Origin: Rhynchopus euleeides
Lineage: Eukaryota > Euglenozoa > Diplonemea > Diplonemida > Diplonemidae
Direction: 5' to 3'
Assembly (NCBI GenBank): GCA_963210315.1
Contig: OY723292.1
Location: 1,364,001 to 1,428,000 of the forward strand
Length of the DNA stretch: 64,000 bases
A program made the translations under genes and the position numbers. This document shows positions 12,679-20,873 of the stretch, one piece after another. Position 1 is the stretch's first letter; every line of letters starts with the position of its first letter. A model generated the notes under the pieces. It was not told the DNA's origin. It did not search any database and saw nothing but the letters and a program-made list of their open reading frames with translations.

Positions 12679-13443
12679 ATGCCCGGTGCCAGACGTGTCC
12701 GGGTCGAAACCTCGAGCGACACCACCGTGGTGACCGCAACCCTCTGCGGCACAGGCGTGGACGCGTGGGGCACGCCTCGGGAAGAGCACCGCCTCTGCCC
12801 GCAACTCCTGGACGAGCTTGACGCTGCCCTCGACGCTGCCGAGGCATCTCCCACCACACGCGCAGTCATCCTCGCCGCTGAGGGCCGCTTCTGGAGCAAC
12901 GGGCTGGACCTGAAGTGGATGGATGCCCACCCCACGCAGGCCGACGCGCTGCAGCACCGCGCGGAGGCGGTGCTTGCGCGCCTCCTCGTGTTTCCGATGT
13001 TGACGGTGGGTGCCCTCACAGGCCACACCGTCGCGGCGGGCGCGATGCTCGCGTTAGCATTGGACAGGCGTGTGATGAACGCCGACAAAGGCTTCTTCTT
13101 CGCCCCAGGGTCCCACATCGGGCTGGTCTACACAGAGGGGATGACGCAGCTGATGATGTCTAAGGTCCCCACCACGATGCACAACCCGCTGATCGTCCAG
13201 TCCTCCCGGTACACCGGGCGTGATCTCCTGGCGTTGGGTGTCGTGGAGGCGGCGGTGCCCCTGCCGGATGTCGTGGCGTCTGCGTTCAGCGATGCGTGTG
13301 GCACCACCTCGCACAAGGCGTATCCGGGGCAGAGGGATGCGGTGGGGGCTATCAAGCGCCGGCTGTATGCAGCACCGCACCGGATGCTGTGCCAGGGTGG
13401 GGCGAATATGGGCTTCGCAAGCCGACCGGGGGCAAAGTTGTAG
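12679..13443 (+). CDS. peroxisomal-type delta3,delta2-enoyl-CoA isomerase (crotonase family)
   Basis: This 254-residue protein is a compact crotonase-fold enzyme. The family hallmark EGRFWSNGLDLKWM (residues about 68-81) and the GHTVAAGAMLALALD segment (115-129), which form the oxyanion hole and CoA site, are closest in wording to plant and animal delta3,delta2-enoyl-CoA isomerases. Those enzymes shift double bonds so that unsaturated fatty acids can enter beta-oxidation. A glutamate near 153, in the IGLVYTEGM segment, could be the catalytic base. The protein ends in AKL, a valid type 1 peroxisome-targeting signal, so I place it in the peroxisome or a related organelle. It has no intron. The ATG at 12679 gives a normal N-terminus for the family. 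Enoyl-CoA hydratase activity is the main alternative. Confidence 0.85.
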   Translation: MPGARRVRVETSSDTTVVTATLCGTGVDAWGTPREEHRLCPQLLDELDAALDAAEASPTTRAVILAAEGRFWSNGLDLKWMDAHPTQADALQHRAEAVLARLLVFPMLTVGALTGHTVAAGAMLALALDRRVMNADKGFFFAPGSHIGLVYTEGMTQLMMSKVPTTMHNPLIVQSSRYTGRDLLALGVVEAAVPLPDVVASAFSDACGTTSHKAYPGQRDAVGAIKRRLYAAPHRMLCQGGANMGFASRPGAKL

Positions 13444-14030
13444 CATGCCTGTGGCCTGCAGGAGGGGGTGGGAGGGGGGGGTGGGCTGCCCGGCCAGGTG
13501 CTGACTCGGGGGGGGGGGGGGGGGTTTGTGGACACAAGAAGAGATTCGCTGGTGTCCTGAAAAACCCCGTAGCAACTACGCAATACCTACGAAAATTGGC
13601 CCTTTGAGGGGCACCATTCCCGCGTGTATGTGTGTAGCTGCCCCTTGCCTCACGGGCAGGCCCACAGTGTGGCCTCGCAGTGGTGGGTGCATGTTGTCCG
13701 ATTATATGTCGTTTTCTTTGACTTCCCAGCTGTACGTTGTGTGGATGGTCTGCAGGCGTGTAGCGTGGGGGAGGTAGAGGGGTGGGGATGGGGGGGGGAA
13801 GGTGCTCGGCTGGATTATTCGTGACCCAACCCTCGGGAGCAGCTCCTCCCGTCCCACCTGTGTTGCTGCCGCGTGCCAGTGGGCACTCCAAAACACACAT
13901 CACAGCAGGCGGGATGCCTGTTTGAGGTCCACCGTCCTGATCCCCCAACCCCACCACCATCGCACACTGCACGCACCGCCGCACCCTCCGGGAAACAGAT
14001 GACGCAGAGGGGGGAACGAAGTGAAATACC
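13444..14030. other. intergenic region with G-tract and short dispersed motif
   Basis: A run of about 16 G lies near 13509-13524. A copy of the dispersed word AACTACGCAATA lies at about 13575. A shortened copy of the upstream cassette found before the WD40 genes lies at 13839-13881. No coding sequence is apparent. Confidence 0.5.
13839..13881 (+). promoter_or_regulatory. partial upstream cassette of the WD40 gene family
   Basis: The sequence reads TCCCACCTGTGTTGCTGCCG and on to CGTGCCAGTG. It matches the cassettes upstream of the B-box/WD40 genes but lacks the TGTTTGGTGCC core that precedes it there. It lies about 150 bp before the ATG of the ubiquitin-like-WD40 gene. Confidence 0.5.
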
Positions 14031-15221
14031 ATGGATGTGACGGTTCGTCATGTCGAGACTGGTCACAGCTGTGTCGTTGGTGTTCCGGAAGGCGGGGCCG
14101 TGGTCGGGCTGAAGGCGGATGCGCTGGAGGAGATGTTCCCGGGTTCTATCAACACAGCCCGTCACGTTGCATGTGTGGCAGCACACATCGAAGGGTGTGA
14201 GGAGGAGCTGGATGATGCACAGCGCGTTGCCGACACGGGCCTGGAGGACGGGGGTGCTGTCCAGCTCGTCCCGCGCTGGCCCAACGTCAAGGAACCCGCA
14301 GTCTACACCACTGAGCATGGCAGATTTGTTTACCTCATCACAGTGTCGGGATGTGGGACGCTGTGTGCAGTGGGGTTCGCCGAAGGACACATCACCGTGT
14401 TCGATACCATCACCGCACTCACTGTGGCGGCGGACTTCACACATGGCGGCAGAGAGCTGTCTTCTGTATCCTTCTCCATCTGTGGGACGTGGTTGGCGAC
14501 ATGCTCTGCTGACGGCACCATCTGCGTGTGGCTGACATCAACCTGGGAGCAGGTGTGCATCCTCAACCACAACAACACCGCGGTGTACAGTGCAGCGTGG
14601 TCACACTGCGGGCGTCTGGTGTCCGGTGGCCACCAGGGCGAGGTGCGTGTGTGAGACTTGAAGGGCACACCGAGCGCCACAGTGCTGGAGGGTCACAGCA
14701 AGGATGTTTACAGCATTGCTGTGTCGGGCACGAGGATCTTCAGCGGGTCAGCTGACGAGAGCATCCGTGTGTGGGACATCAGCACCCTCGCACACACGCA
14801 CACCCTGGATGATCACATTGGGAAGGTCACCGCCATCGCCCTCACCAAGGACGAGCAGCACCTGGTGTCGTGCTCTCAGGACAAGTCACTCAAGGTGTGG
14901 TGCACAACCTCCCTCAGCTGCCTGCGTACTGTGCGAATGGTTAACTCTCGCACACTTGCTGTGTCACAGCCAGGTGATGTTGTTGCCGTGAAGGGCCTTT
15001 TCGCCACGCTGTACCGCCTCAGCACAGGTGAGCGTCTGGAGGGGTTGTATTCACAGGGTAATGGTGTTGCACTCAGCCCTTGCGGGAGGTGGATCTTCAC
15101 ACCAAAGCACTACACTTCTGTCTCTGTGCGTGCTGTGTCTTCCATTTCACCCTTTTTTAACACGCAGCAGGCGCCTTGTCAGGTGGACTTCGCATGTGGT
15201 GTGCCAGCACCACCTGGGTGA
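14031..15221 (+). pseudogene. ubiquitin-like-WD40 protein gene interrupted by an in-frame TGA
   Basis: The frame starts at the ATG at 14031 and is open except for a TGA at 14652-14654, after which the same frame continues to a TGA at 15219-15221 (396 codons in all). Residues 1-83 resemble a ubiquitin-like domain, with the typical ending seen here as VADTGLEDGGAVQLV. The rest is a WD40 propeller of about seven blades. The stop falls exactly where blades of this family have RVWD (compare LRVWDVVQGV in the paralogues), so TGG has become TGA at the signature tryptophan. Codon use and blade motifs are preserved beyond the stop, so the break is recent, or is read through, or is a sequencing error. 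TGA ends neighbouring genes, so a changed code is unlikely. A shortened family cassette lies upstream. Confidence 0.75.
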
Positions 15222-15493
15222 CTTGCGGAGCGGTCGCAAGTAAATCTGGGAGGTGCTGCCTCCGCAGTCGATATGTCCACGACGATGCGTGCTTCTCCTG
15301 CCAGCTGGCTTGCCTGCTTCCTGTTTTCTTCTGTCAGTTCGGCTTAGCCAACTTAGGAAACTTTTCACTCTGCTTTCTTGCTCTATCGTCCGTCGTCTAG
15401 CCTTAGGGAGGGTGTGGGTTGGGTGGCTGTGGCAGGCAATGCTAGAGCATCGTATTTCTGCGGCCCTCAGCAGGGTATACCTTGGCGTGAGTC

Positions 15494-15676
15494 TTTTGAG
15501 CACATTTATGATGCGTAAAAGTGTAGGAGTGCTTCCGACGATCCTGTTCCTTTTCTGTGTGTCTAGCTATCTCGTGTTCACATGTGCTCCACACCCACAT
15601 CAAAGCAGCAGGCTAAAGGGTGGTGGAAGCGTCAACGCATCATTAAGGAAGAAGGAAGCACGTTTGCTACGCTTTT
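15494..15676 (+). repeat. 183-bp dispersed repeat, copy 2
   Basis: This segment matches 1263-1445 without insertions or deletions. It lies between the broken ubiquitin-like-WD40 gene and the first B-box/WD40 gene, so it may have moved with local duplications. The motif GTGGAAGCGTCAACGCATC sits at about 15624-15642. Confidence 0.8.
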
Positions 15677-15845
15677 TTGCAGCGGGTTGTTGTGAGTGCC
15701 CCACGCTTTGAAGAACAGGAATGTGCTCTCTGCGAACAGAGGCACGGACAACCCACCTACCGTCTACAGCAGGAAAACCATCTGTATCGGAACGCTCTTG
15801 ATTTAATGGAGAGCGTGCATGGCAACGTACCGTAAAGGTGTAGGA

Positions 15846-15943
15846 GTCCCGTTCCACCTGTGTTTGGTGCCACCCTGTGTTGCTGCCGCGTACCAGTGCA
15901 AACCACACACACAACACACAGGCAATCGGGAGGTGGACAAACA
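15846..15943 (+). promoter_or_regulatory. conserved upstream cassette and leader of the first B-box/WD40 gene
   Basis: The core CTGTGTTTGGTGCCACCCTG followed by TGTTGCTGCCGCGTACCAGTG is shared with the regions before the genes at 20874, 26612 and 35577. It is followed by a CA-rich tract, an acceptor-like CACACAG and GGGAGGTGGACAAACA just before the ATG. It could be a core promoter or a 5' untranslated region with a splice acceptor. Confidence 0.6.
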
Positions 15944-17809
15944 ATGGGGGTCGGCAACGACACCTTCCCGCAGGCGACTGCACCGCCGCTTGAAACATGC
16001 ATGTCACTCGGGAAGTGCATGGGGTGCGGCAAGGATGCATCATCAGTGTGCCACTTCTGCAGGGACAGCGGTGTGACAGGGTGCTTCTGCGGTGACGCGT
16101 GTTTTGCAGCAGCGCATCCCATCAACGCGATTGCAGAGGCACACCGCACCAGGTTCCACCCGATCTCGGAAGAGCACATGCTGGAGGTGTGTGGGGTTCA
16201 CAACCAGCGTGCGGACATGGTGTGCATGCATGAGGGGTGTGCGTCTCAGCTCCTGTGCAATCGGTGTGTGTCGCTGGGTGCACACCGATGCCACGTTCTC
16301 AAACATGTCGACGATGCGTTCCACCCGACGAAGAGGGCGGTGCGTGCACAGCTCGACACCGTGCAGGCACAGCTGGCGGAGGCACGCGAGAGATACACAC
16401 GTGCGGTGGCGACGCTGGATCATCTTGCTTCCAACTTCGACACGGAGCAGGCGGCGGTGCAGGTGCACTTCGACACGGCGGTGATTGCACACAAGGAGGG
16501 CGACCAGCGGTGCGATGTTGCGGATGAGGAGGAGGAACTGCGTGCGACGTTGTACCTGCACGAGGCACGTGCGCGCAAGAAGCAGCTGCGTACAAACGTT
16601 CAACTACGACAGGAGGAGCGCCTCGTGAGGCAGGGCATCGCCGCCACACACGAGCTGCTGCACGAGAAGTACCTTCGTCTGTTCCGTGCACGTGAACACA
16701 TCATCCTGTGCGAACACTACATCAACCCGCGTGCCGTACTGGAGTCACAGCTGAAAGCGACACTCGCCCTGCCTGAGAAGATGCCACGCACGCTGCAGCA
16801 TCGCAGTGCACGGCTGCGCGCCCTGTGCACTGCGGAGGTGGTCCCTCCTGAGTCCTGCGTCAGTGTTGCCCCGTCTGTTGGCATTGCGGTGAAGGCTCCT
16901 GCTGAGTACGACACTGGGCTATTAGTTGTTTGCGGCCTGGGCCTGTCGCCCTGTGGGAGGCTGTGCTGTGTTGGCACTTCAGGAGGTGATGTGTTTGTGT
17001 ACGACACGACCACTGCAGAGAAGGTGGTGCAGTTGAAGCAGGTGTCCTCTATTCATGACTGCGTTGCGTTCTCGAGATGTGGGAAGTGGCTTGCTTTCCC
17101 TTCCCAGCACAGTACAGTTGCTGTGTTCTGTACAGCAACATGGGAATGCCTCCTCACGCTGCAAGGCCACACTGACGAAGTAATGGCAGCAGCATGGACA
17201 CACACAGGCCGTCTGGTGACAGGGTCGAAAGACCAGTCACTGCGTGTGTGGGATGTTGTGCAGGGTGTGTGTACCGGTGAACTGAAAGAAGTGGCGCCTG
17301 CTGACTTCTTCGGCATCGCAGTGTCACACACAAGCATCTTCGCCACAGCACCCGACGATAAGACGATACACGAGTGGGACGGCAACACCCTGCAGCACAC
17401 ACACAGCCTCGTGGGTCATACCGATGACGTGCCTCAAGTTACCCTCACCACTGACGAGACACAGCTGGTGTCGTGTTCCCTCGACACATCTGTGAAGGTG
17501 TGGTGCACGACCACACGCACCTGCCTGTCTACTCTGTGGACAGCCACAGAACTACTGCGTGTTGCGGTGTCGCAGGAGGGCGACGTGGTTGCGGTTGTGG
17601 GCCGCACGAAGGCACACCTTCTGAAGCTCAGCACAGGGGAGCGTGTGGGCACACTGCCTGTGTCGCTGTGCTATGCTGTCGCACTGAGCACCTGTGGCAG
17701 GTGGGTCTTCACTGCTGGTGTGGGGCAGGTGCAGGTGGCTGCTGTCTCCACATGGAACGCTGTGGATGAGTATCCCTGTGGACACAGCCTTCCCGGGTTG
17801 TGCCGCTGA
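15944..17809 (+). CDS. C6H2/MYND-like zinc finger, B-box, coiled-coil and WD40 protein, paralogue 1
   Basis: The 621-residue protein starts at the ATG that aligns with the starts of the three paralogues. Residues 25-67 hold a C6H2/MYND-like finger (Cys 25, 28, 36, 39, 49, 53 and His 58, 67) similar to the one in methionine aminopeptidase 1. Residues 83-117 form a B-box: C83, H86, C94, C99, C105, C108, H114 and H117. A charged coiled coil follows to about residue 285, then a WD40 propeller of about seven blades with LRVWDVVQGV and VKVWCTTTRTC. The order B-box, coiled coil, propeller recalls TRIM proteins without a RING, but I see no catalytic domain. The gene has no intron. The segment YINPRAVLESQL is shared with paralogue 3, while the coiled coil is closer to paralogue 2. 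The function is unknown; protein binding is likely. Confidence 0.85.
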   Translation: MGVGNDTFPQATAPPLETCMSLGKCMGCGKDASSVCHFCRDSGVTGCFCGDACFAAAHPINAIAEAHRTRFHPISEEHMLEVCGVHNQRADMVCMHEGCASQLLCNRCVSLGAHRCHVLKHVDDAFHPTKRAVRAQLDTVQAQLAEARERYTRAVATLDHLASNFDTEQAAVQVHFDTAVIAHKEGDQRCDVADEEEELRATLYLHEARARKKQLRTNVQLRQEERLVRQGIAATHELLHEKYLRLFRAREHIILCEHYINPRAVLESQLKATLALPEKMPRTLQHRSARLRALCTAEVVPPESCVSVAPSVGIAVKAPAEYDTGLLVVCGLGLSPCGRLCCVGTSGGDVFVYDTTTAEKVVQLKQVSSIHDCVAFSRCGKWLAFPSQHSTVAVFCTATWECLLTLQGHTDEVMAAAWTHTGRLVTGSKDQSLRVWDVVQGVCTGELKEVAPADFFGIAVSHTSIFATAPDDKTIHEWDGNTLQHTHSLVGHTDDVPQVTLTTDETQLVSCSLDTSVKVWCTTTRTCLSTLWTATELLRVAVSQEGDVVAVVGRTKAHLLKLSTGERVGTLPVSLCYAVALSTCGRWVFTAGVGQVQVAAVSTWNAVDEYPCGHSLPGLCR

Positions 17810-17924
17810 GGGAGATTTGCCCCGGATGAGGCGATGCTGAAGACAGGTTCCTTTGATGTTTTTCTTTAGCATTTCCTTGTGCAACCGACACATTTGCCAT
17901 CCGATTAAGACTTCTGAAAGCACC

Positions 17925-18165
17925 CGTCCTCTCACGACAAGTCACACAAGATGTGGTGCACAGCCTCCCTCAGCTGCCTGCGGACTGTGCTACTGGGCAA
18001 CTATCCCAGTTCACTTGCTGTGTCAAAACAGCCAGGTGATGTTGATGTCGTCATGACGATGTGCAACACCGCACTACTGTAGGTTGCACTCAGCCTCTGC
18101 CTTCACATCAACGAACAAAAAGACAGTCTGTATGTGATGTGTCTTCCGTTTCACCCTGAGTGATG
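17925..18165 (+). pseudogene. relic of a ubiquitin-like-WD40 gene
   Basis: This stretch matches about 14870-15160 of the interrupted ubiquitin-like-WD40 gene: GACAAGTCAC, TGGTGCACA, CCTCCCTCAGCTGCCTGCG, AGCCAGGTGATGTTG and GTGTCTTCC all reappear in order. Internal pieces are missing, and the frame is closed. It is a decayed gene fragment, probably left by an old tandem duplication in this cluster. Confidence 0.7.
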
Positions 18166-18356
18166 TTGTTCCCTGCCTTCGTGTTTGCCGTCGCGTTGCA
18201 CCTGCTTGCGCATTTGTTGTGTTCTGCACTCTCTTCCGTTCTAGGCTCCAACAAGACTGCCAACTTCACAGTCACAGAGCTCCGTGATCGTACCCCCTAT
18301 TATGCCCTCGGTACCCGCCGCCCCCCAATCCCCCATCATCCCACTTTTTCGTCGGA

Positions 18357-18505
18357 ACCGCACGCGAACTGATACAACAAGCAGACCTGGATGACCTTCC
18401 CCCCCCCTATCTCCTTTGTATCCTCTGCCCGAGCAAGACTCCCCCCCACCCCACCCCACCCCACCCCACCCCACCCCACCCCACCCCACCCCACCCCACC
18501 CCACA
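18357..18505 (+). repeat. shared upstream segment with CCCCA array
   Basis: The segment starts near CGCACGCGAACTGATAC and runs through GAGCAAGACTCCCCCCCA into about twelve copies of CCCCA, ending some 25 bp before the ATG of the J-domain gene. A related segment lies at about 43241-43370 upstream of the PX-domain gene. On the minus strand the array is (TGGGG)n and could fold into G-quadruplexes. Confidence 0.75.
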
Positions 18506-18530
18506 CCCCAAGGGAAGGCCACACGCCACG

Positions 18531-20002
18531 ATGGGCAAGAAGAAGGCTGCTGCCGGGAAGGGCGGTGATGCCGGTGCGGACGGGCAGGAGGTCCGTAAGT
18601 GCGTAGAGTGCGGGGAGAAGAAGCCGCGCGACGCATACACAGGGGGCATGTGGAAGAAGACGGACCGGCAGTGCAGGGCGTGCGCCGAGGCGGAAGAGGC
18701 GCTGCTGGCCCCAGCGGCGGAGAAGATGCAGCGCGAGCGCGAGGAGGCGAAGCAGAAGCGGGAGGAGGAGGAGCGTGCCAAGAAGGAGCGCCTCAGCAGC
18801 GCACCCCTCTCAGACAGGGCCAGAGAAAAACTCCACTCCATCGCATGTGACCGTGTCCTCTGCAGCGTCAGCAGGGCCGAGGGCGCTTCCCCCTCTGACA
18901 AGCTCACGCTGGCCACGGCACGTGAGTACGCGCAGCACCTCGGTGTCGACATCGCAGGGCACTGCGACCTGGGGGACATCTCCGCAGCCCTGGTTGCGTG
19001 CGCCACAGAGGTGTTCATGAAGAAGCCTTCCCCTGAGAGGGGGCTGTCGTATGCCTTCACAAACAGCCTCGCGATGGATGAACTGCAGGGTCTGGCGTGT
19101 GAGATGGACATCCTGCACGAAGACTGGGAGGGGTTGGCCCGGGCAGAGCTGACTGAGGCGATCCGTGTGGCGGCCAGGGGTCGTGCGAATGTACGGATAT
19201 GCGAGACCTGTGGGAAGTGGTGGGGTAAGGCGGATTTCAACCAGTCGCAGTGGAAAAAGGCGAATGGGTCGCGCTGCAAGCTGTGCATGAAGGTGGAGGA
19301 GGACGAGAAGAGATACTTCGAGGAGTTTGAGCGGATCTACGGGCACCCGCCTGTGATGGACGAGGAGGAGGATGTGTATACCTCGCAGGAGGACCTGTAT
19401 GAGACGCTGCACGTCGAGCGGGAGGCCACTGCAGATGAGATCAAAAAGTCATACCGCACCCTCGCGATCCGGTTCCATCCCGACAGGTGGTATGCAGAAG
19501 AGGGGGCAGGGGGTGGAGTGGCGTGTGGTGGGGAAAGTCGTGTGCGTTGTTTTTGTCTATCGCATTTTACACAGAACAGGAATGTGATTGGTGTGGCCAA
19601 CGCTGCCCCTCCACACCGCAGTTTGCTCGGGGGGGGTGTGGTGGGGGGGTGGGCACAGAGGAGGTTGGTATCAGGGTTTTGCTTGGTGTGACCTGCACAA
19701 TACAGAATGGGTGCTAGCAGTGTGTGTGTTGTGTGTGTGCCTCAGAAGTTCGGGTTGCAAAAAAAAAAGTGGCACAGTGAGTGGCGCAGCATGTACAACA
19801 CCACCCACCACAACACAACAGGGCGAGTGCTGAACCGGAGAAGCGGGCCGAGAAAGAGGAGGCTTTCAAGCTCATCACAGAGGCATACGAAACGCTGTCG
19901 AACCCCGACAAGAAGAAGCAGTACGACAAGGACCTGCAGAAGAAGGACAAGAGGAAGAAAAAGAAGGAAGCAGCTGCCGCTGCAAAGGAGCAGGGCGCAT
20001 AG
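18531..20002 (+). CDS. J-domain (DnaJ/Hsp40-type) protein with two zinc-binding modules, spliced
   Basis: The protein of 378 residues comes from exons 18531-19486 and 19822-20002. The intron begins GTGGTATG and ends ACAACAG, and splicing restores the J-domain exactly: helix II, the HPD motif (FHPDR), then [20 protein letters not shown]. The J-domain lies at the C-terminal end, about residues 285-355, followed by a lysine-rich tail. Before it come two similar cysteine modules, about residues 24-51 and 224-253 (C-x2-C, about 20 residues, C-x2-C), each with a WKK segment. They resemble Stc1-type zinc domains, though that match is by eye. J-domains stimulate the ATPase of Hsp70 partners. The zinc modules suggest a targeting or nucleic-acid role, which is inference. 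Confidence 0.85.
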
Positions 20003-20751
20003 TTGTCCCCCTTGCCACCACGCCTCGGGGTCTGTTCCCGCTCGGTGCGATGGCAAATCTGTCCGCACCCAGTGGGGGCGATATTCAATTCATATCATAT
20101 TAGGCCTGGTGTGGTGTGATGCATGCACCCGGCATCCGGCGGATATCACGCCAAGAGCAGGGGTGTGTTCGGGGCGTTCTTACTTACTGTCCCGGCATTC
20201 GCCCCGTTTGAATCATATCTGTGCCAGCCCCTCTGGGAGTGGCTCATTATAGCTCACCACCGCCACCCTGTGTGTGCGGGGCGACGGGTGCACCCTAGCC
20301 AACAATGCACTCGCCCCGCCGCTGCCCGGTTCTTCTCCCTGCCGGGTGTAGGGATCTTGTGTGACAGTTGAGATCACATCAAGAGCAAGTGCTCGGTGTG
20401 TGTCTACACTGTGACGAAATGGTTCACGTGTGTGTTGTGTAGTGGTGGTCTCAGCCACGGAGGTGGTCATCAGAGTCCGCTCGGACCTACACTAAACAAC
20501 ATGAATGTGTGACCCACAATGTGCATGTGTATGTGCTGACTACGTTTCAGTGGGTACATCCTGCACGGCTCTTGGCCCCTCTGTGTGTGTGGCTCAGCAG
20601 CGGAGGAAGGGCTGGTCTGCTGTGCAGCAGGCAGGCCCGTCACGGCTCTGTGAGCATGTGAGCAGTGTGGGAGGTGGGTGGGTGTATCTCATCAGCAGCA
20701 TCATCACAGACGATCAGGTCTCTAGAAGAACGAATATTTGCTGGTGTGGCA
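20003..20751. other. intergenic region, no gene seen
   Basis: No conserved frame is present. Near 20470-20510 there is a variant of the dispersed words GAGTTCGCTCGG and ACACTAAACAA also found in the 3.5-kb repeats at about 52366-52395. Confidence 0.5.
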
Positions 20752-20873
20752 CACTGAGGCAGCGAGCGGCCCCCACATCCCATCTGTGTTTGGTGCCGCC
20801 CTGTGTTGCTGCCGCGTGACAGTGCCACATACATACATACACCACACAGAGGCAACCGGGAGGTGGGCGAACA
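20752..20873 (+). promoter_or_regulatory. conserved upstream cassette of the second B-box/WD40 gene
   Basis: It begins CTGAGGCAGCGAGCGGCCCC, has the CTGTGTTTGGTGCCGCCCTG core and TGTTGCTGCCGCGTG, then a CA-rich tract, CCACACAG and GGGAGGTGGGCGAACA before the ATG. The frame of the cassette relative to the gene differs from that of paralogues 1 and 3, so it is conserved as DNA or RNA and not as coding sequence. Confidence 0.65.

Noticed and set aside
14652-14654. TGA read as tryptophan by a changed genetic code
   Set aside because: TGA is the terminal stop of neighbouring genes (for example 17807-17809 and 26144-26146), and conserved tryptophans elsewhere are TGG.
18443-18500. Telomere repeat
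   Set aside because: The CCCCA array is short, internal and next to a gene start; nothing else suggests a chromosome end.
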